Shown here: positions 6,449-8,772 of the stretch, piece by piece
How positions within the stretch are numbered: position 1 is the stretch's first letter
How the letters are laid out: each line of letters starts with the position of its first letter
Assembly (NCBI GenBank): GCA_050330975.1
Contig: JBHJHK010000304.1
Coordinates: 1 to 8,772, forward strand
DNA from: JBHJHK01 sp050330975
Lineage (GTDB): Bacteria > Pseudomonadota > Gammaproteobacteria > Competibacterales > Competibacteraceae
Direction of reading: 5' to 3'
Length of the DNA: 8,772 bases
The notes under the pieces: model-generated
What the model saw: the letters and a program-made list of their open reading frames with translations, nothing else
Database searches by the model: none
What the model was told of the DNA's origin: nothing
Program-made: the position numbers and the translations under genes

Positions 6449-7230
6449 ATAAAGTGGATATTCAACCCCTGAAGGGGCCCGGTGCGGGTCTCAAAGGCCG
6501 ACGTGGTCCGCTGGATAAAGCGCCGCCGGTTGGGGGCGTAGGCCGCGAACAACGCGGCGATGCCCTCGCCGCGGGCCAGGGCAAAACCCTCCTCGGGGCC
6601 CATGGCCCACAGCCCCATGGCCAGGGTCTCGGCGAGGGCGCCGTGGTCGGCCACGACGGCGATCGAAGCCGGGGAGGGCTTGCGGTCATCGCCAACCGTG
6701 GCCACGGCGGCGTCCCTGAGGGTCACCTCCCGCAGGGGGGTCGAGGTGTTCCCACCCGGGCGCTCAATGGCGATGGGCCAGGGATAACCGGCGTCATTGA
6801 CGCCCTTGAAGCGCGAGGTACTGCCCAGGTCCAACCGGTAATGGGCGATGCCGGCGGTGTCTAACTCGGCGGCGAGGCGATCCACGCCGTAGCCCTTGGC
6901 CGTGGCGGCGAGGGCCACCCCCGAGCGGGCCAACGCCTGGCGCAGTCGGTTCGAAGCCTCCCGGAGGGATGGATGGTCCCCCGAGGCCTGGGTGTTGGCC
7001 TTGGCCGCGGCGAGGGCCGAAGCTAGGCGAGCTTCGAGGCGCCCCTGTAGAGTTCGGCGATCGAGCTCTCGGGGGGGACGGGGCAGTTGAATCTGGTAGG
7101 CGGTGTCCTGGACAGCGCCCCGCAGGACCCAGCCAAATCGCGGCAACTCACATCCCCCGAGGGCCAACGAGGCGGCGCCACCCATGAGAACCCCAAAGCG
7201 CCGCCGGGTAATGGGGGGCAAGCCCCTCAT
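6445..7230 (-). CDS. Degenerate ApbE-like lipoprotein (probable pseudoenzyme)
   Basis: This 261-aa protein is homologous to the ApbE encoded just downstream but about 86 aa shorter. It retains a Tat signal (TRRRFGVLMGG), a lipobox ALGGC with Cys27, and aligned blocks: QIQLP-x-P, AKGYGVDRLAAELDTAGI, W-P-IAIERP, MGPEEGFALARGEGIAALF and RRRF-QRTTSAF. Compared with its paralogue, TMGT is replaced by VQDT. About 72 residues are missing in the middle, covering MSTY and DVTVAPAVDLWGFGP. DLSGIAKG has become ALAATAKG, VDIGGE has become LDLGSTS, and about 22 residues carrying H-x-x-D-P-x-T-G are lost. DADALAT has become ALAETLAM. It therefore almost certainly cannot transfer FMN. The ATG at 7230 overlaps the upstream TGA (ATGA), implying translational coupling; no ribosome site is seen. 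The longer frame to 7392 lies inside the Sel1 gene and is rejected. Confidence 0.85.
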   Translation of the reverse strand: MRGLPPITRRRFGVLMGGAASLALGGCELPRFGWVLRGAVQDTAYQIQLPRPPRELDRRTLQGRLEARLASALAAAKANTQASGDHPSLREASNRLRQALARSGVALAATAKGYGVDRLAAELDTAGIAHYRLDLGSTSRFKGVNDAGYPWPIAIERPGGNTSTPLREVTLRDAAVATVGDDRKPSPASIAVVADHGALAETLAMGLWAMGPEEGFALARGEGIAALFAAYAPNRRRFIQRTTSAFETRTGPLQGLNIHFM

Positions 7231-8219
7231 GGTAAGGTGGCGACCGACTCGGCCCGCTGCACGTCCAGCACCACCTTGTCGATGGCGATCTCGCCGTCGT
7301 CCAGCCGCAGCTCCAAGCGTTCGTCCAAGATCAGTTGCTGGGTGGTGGCAGCGCGGGTCAAGTACTCTTTGATGGCGCTTTGCACCACCCAATGGGGACC
7401 TCGGCGCTGGATGTCGAAACGGGCGCGGGTAAAGCGATAGCGGTCGCTGCGGTCAAAGGTGGCCTGCCACAGAGCCTGGAACTCGTCTTTGGTGAGGGTT
7501 TGATAGTCGGCTTGGCCGGGCAGTCGCACGTGGATGGACGCCGTGGGATCGACGGCGGCGGTGAGCCAGGCGGCGTCGCGGGCGTTGGCGGCGGCGTTGA
7601 GGTCGTCGATGAAGGTCCGCAACCGGCTGCGCTGGCCCGGGCTCAGGGGAACCCCCGGGGTGGGGAGGCCGAGATTTGAGGCGGCTTCCCCCTCCAGCCG
7701 GGCGAGGTTGGCCAGGGCCTCGGCGTCGCCCCCCTCCGCCGCCCGACGCAGCCAGTAGCGCGCTTCGTCCCCCTCGCCGGCCAGGAAATACTCTCTCCCC
7801 AAGCGCCCTTGGGCGCTGGTGGCCCCGGCCTCGGCCGCCAGCTGCAGATACTCCCTCGCCTTGGCTTGGTCCGCAGGGGTGCCCAGGCCCTTCTCGTGGG
7901 CTAGGGCCAGCTGGTACAGGGCCAAGGGATCTCCCTGGTTCGCGCCCCTTTGGTACCAGTACAGGGCTTGGGTGGGGTCACGCTCCACCCCCTCCCCCGC
8001 CTGATACATGTGGGCGACGTTGAGTATCCCCTGGCTGTTGCCCTTTTGCGCCAGCACCAGCCAAGCCTCAAAGGCCTCCCGGTAGTTGCCCATCTTGTAG
8101 GCGGCGTAGGCCTCCAAGGCCTCCACCATTTCCCGGTGGACTCGCTCCTGGGTGGCGAGGAGCGGGGCGGTGATGATTTGAGTGGCGAGCACCGCGCCGA
8201 TAAACCTTGAAATAAACAT
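7227..8219 (-). CDS. Secreted Sel1-repeat protein with C-terminal NTF2-like domain
   Basis: This encodes 330 aa. Residues 1-23 are hydrophobic and end in LLATQ, consistent with a signal peptide and a periplasmic or outer-surface location. Sel1-like repeats run from about 37 to 175. Clear units are around GNSQGILNVAHMYQAGEG, then GDPLALYQLALAHEKGLGT, then GATSAQGRLGREYFLAGEG, then GDAEALANLA, with degenerate ends. Residues ~199-322 have the alternating helix/strand pattern of an NTF2/SnoaL-like domain (RTFIDDLNAAANARDAAWL, TASIHVRLPG, YRFTRARFDIQRRGPHWVV, LELRLDDGEIAIDKVVLDV). Sel1 repeats mediate protein contacts, so a scaffold or partner role is likely; catalysis cannot be claimed. ATG 8219 has AGAGGAG (bases 8225-8231) 5 nt upstream. 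It is the first gene of the operon and overlaps the ApbE-like gene by 4 nt. Confidence 0.85.
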   Translation of the reverse strand: MFISRFIGAVLATQIITAPLLATQERVHREMVEALEAYAAYKMGNYREAFEAWLVLAQKGNSQGILNVAHMYQAGEGVERDPTQALYWYQRGANQGDPLALYQLALAHEKGLGTPADQAKAREYLQLAAEAGATSAQGRLGREYFLAGEGDEARYWLRRAAEGGDAEALANLARLEGEAASNLGLPTPGVPLSPGQRSRLRTFIDDLNAAANARDAAWLTAAVDPTASIHVRLPGQADYQTLTKDEFQALWQATFDRSDRYRFTRARFDIQRRGPHWVVQSAIKEYLTRAATTQQLILDERLELRLDDGEIAIDKVVLDVQRAESVATLP

Positions 8220-8284
8220 AGCAACTCCTCTAGCGGGGTTATCCTTCGAGATTGTCCCTCAACGGCTCATGGGCTAGACCGCGA

Positions 8285-8312
8285 TCTCGTTGGCATCCTC
8301 TCGTTGACATCC
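8285..8312. repeat. Tandem 14-bp direct repeat
   Basis: TCTCGTTGGCATCC (8285-8298) is followed directly by TCTCGTTGACATCC (8299-8312), differing at one base. The pair lies 66 bp upstream of the Sel1-repeat gene start, where a regulator site would be expected. The second copy contains TTGACA on the plus strand, but no -10 follows at the right spacing. Confidence 0.65.
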
Positions 8313-8426
8313 AGGTGGGAACTGGGCGACGGCGCAGCGTCGGACACGCTATCCATAGACTGTCCCGGGGTATGGGGGTTCGACCGCTTGGGGAGGACAA
8401 ACCCCTGGAGAGGATGGGGGAAATCT

Positions 8427-8457
8427 CTGACGACGTCGTTGGTTGGGGCGTTATAAT
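8427..8457 (+). promoter_or_regulatory. Putative promoter of the right-edge methyltransferase with overlapping palindrome
   Basis: A perfect TATAAT occupies 8452-8457. CTGACG (8427-8432) is the nearest -35 match, with a long 19-nt spacer. ACGACGTCGT (8430-8439), a perfect 10-bp palindrome, overlaps that -35 and could be an operator. The leader to ATG 8509 would be about 45 nt. Confidence 0.5.
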
Positions 8458-8508
8458 CCCGCCACACCCCATCCTGCCACCTCAAGCCCACCACCCTGCG
8501 AGGTCGCC

Positions 8509-8772
8509 ATGAATCTGTCATCCCCCTGGGGCCGCGGTTACCCCTCCGACGTCGATTATATCTCGTGCTACTTTGCCGATTGGGCTCCCATTAACATGGA
8601 GTACCTGTGCTTGCTCCAGGGCATCAACCCCCCCGGGGGAGGCGACGAGTTCACCTACCTGGACTTGGGTTGTGGCAACGCCTACGGGTTGGCGCTGTTG
8701 GCCGCGGCCAACCCCAAGGCGGAGTTCTACGGGGTGGATTTCAACCCCAGCCACATTTTCCAGGGCCAGGAG
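8509..8772 (+). CDS. Class I SAM-dependent methyltransferase, N-terminal part (runs off the right edge)
   Basis: The frame runs from ATG 8509 to the last base without a stop, giving 88 residues. The start GRGYPSDVDYISCYFADWAP is typical of SAM methyltransferases that also carry a MethyTransf_Reg domain. YLDLGCGNAYGLALLAAANP (residues ~53-72) is motif I for SAM binding, with D-x-G-C-G. AEFYGVDFNPSHI (75-87) is motif II, where Asp81 should bind the ribose. GAGGT at 8500-8504 is a ribosome site 4 nt before ATG. This is the N-terminal half of the same kind of protein whose C-terminal half is at the left edge, so the two are probably paralogues. Substrate unknown. Confidence 0.88.
   Translation, partial: MNLSSPWGRGYPSDVDYISCYFADWAPINMEYLCLLQGINPPGGGDEFTYLDLGCGNAYGLALLAAANPKAEFYGVDFNPSHIFQGQE

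Larger units (their letters stand above)
5302..6900. repeat. Duplicated apbE segments (tandem gene duplication)
   Basis: Stretches of the two apbE genes are nearly identical at the DNA level. Bases 5685-5722 and 6863-6900 match at 35 of 38 positions (coding for AKGY-V-DR-AAEL). Bases 5302-5324 and 6546-6568 match at 22 of 23 (coding for EGIAALF). The repeats are in the same orientation, as expected for a tandem duplication. Identity is by my own alignment of these stretches only; elsewhere the copies differ more and one copy has large deletions. Confidence 0.85.
8220..8508. other. Divergent intergenic control region
   Basis: This 289-bp region separates the minus-strand Sel1-apbE operon from the plus-strand methyltransferase and must hold promoters for both. 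It contains a tandem 14-mer (8285-8312), a perfect palindrome (8430-8439) and a consensus -10 for the methyltransferase. A convincing minus-strand promoter could not be identified. No gene or RNA was recognised in it. Confidence 0.7.

Noticed and set aside
6445..7230. Frameshift or assembly error as the cause of the short ApbE copy.
   Set aside because: The frame is intact throughout, homology resumes in the same frame on both sides of each missing segment, and the missing motifs were not found in other frames; in-frame deletions fit better.
7810..7840. An A-G-A-T-S-A stretch in the Sel1 protein (residues ~131-136) resembling the ApbE flavinylation motif [ST]-G-A-[ST]-x-[ST].
   Set aside because: The first Ser/Thr is replaced by Ala and the last by Ala, and the stretch sits exactly at the usual A-x-x-G-x-x-x-A position of a Sel1 repeat, so it is explained by the repeat.
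8304..8332. Perfect TTGACA at 8304-8309 as a plus-strand -35.
   Set aside because: The expected -10 position reads CGACGG, and the TTGACA is part of the tandem 14-mer; the TATAAT at 8452 is too far away.

Overview
This is a roughly 8.8 kb stretch of GC-rich bacterial chromosome. It carries ordinary housekeeping and cell-envelope genes and two truncated methyltransferase genes, one at each edge. DUF1244, twin-arginine lipoprotein ApbE proteins, a YafK-like L,D-transpeptidase and many CCC/GGG/TTG codons suggest a proteobacterium, most likely a gammaproteobacterium of the Chromatiales/Ectothiorhodospira type. That placement is inference. No tRNA, rRNA, CRISPR array, transposase or phage gene was seen.

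Layout: (1) Positions 2-1087 (+) hold the C-terminal part of a SAM-dependent methyltransferase with a MethyTransf_Reg-type domain. (2) Positions 1184-2369 (+) hold a probable two-gene operon, a small exported protein and an alpha/beta hydrolase. (3) An L,D-transpeptidase (-) runs convergently into the hydrolase with a 42-bp overlap. (4) Divergent from it are a DUF1244 gene and moaA (+), probably cotranscribed. (5) Positions 4597-5070 (-) encode a two-helix membrane protein of unknown function that converges on moaA with a 9-bp gap. (6) Positions 5234-8219 (-) look like an operon: a secreted Sel1-repeat protein with an NTF2-like C-terminal domain, a shrunken ApbE paralogue without catalytic residues, possibly a 49-aa ORF, and a full-length ApbE flavin transferase. 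(7) After a 289-bp divergent control region, a second methyltransferase of the same family as (1) begins at 8509 (+) and runs off the right edge.

The most unusual part is the minus-strand operon at 5234-8219. A tandem apbE duplication has left one apparently functional FMN transferase and one intact ORF that has lost the central domain, the H-x-x-D-P-x-T-G motif and the terminal Asp-containing motif. That ORF keeps a Tat/lipobox signal and is coupled by an ATGA overlap to the Sel1 gene. This fits a flavin-transfer or periplasmic module with a pseudoenzyme partner, or alternatively a decaying duplicate. Secondary interest lies in control-region DNA: an 11-bp inverted repeat around a putative promoter (5096-5160), a near-perfect tandem 14-mer (8285-8312), and a 10-bp palindrome upstream of a consensus TATAAT (8430-8457).
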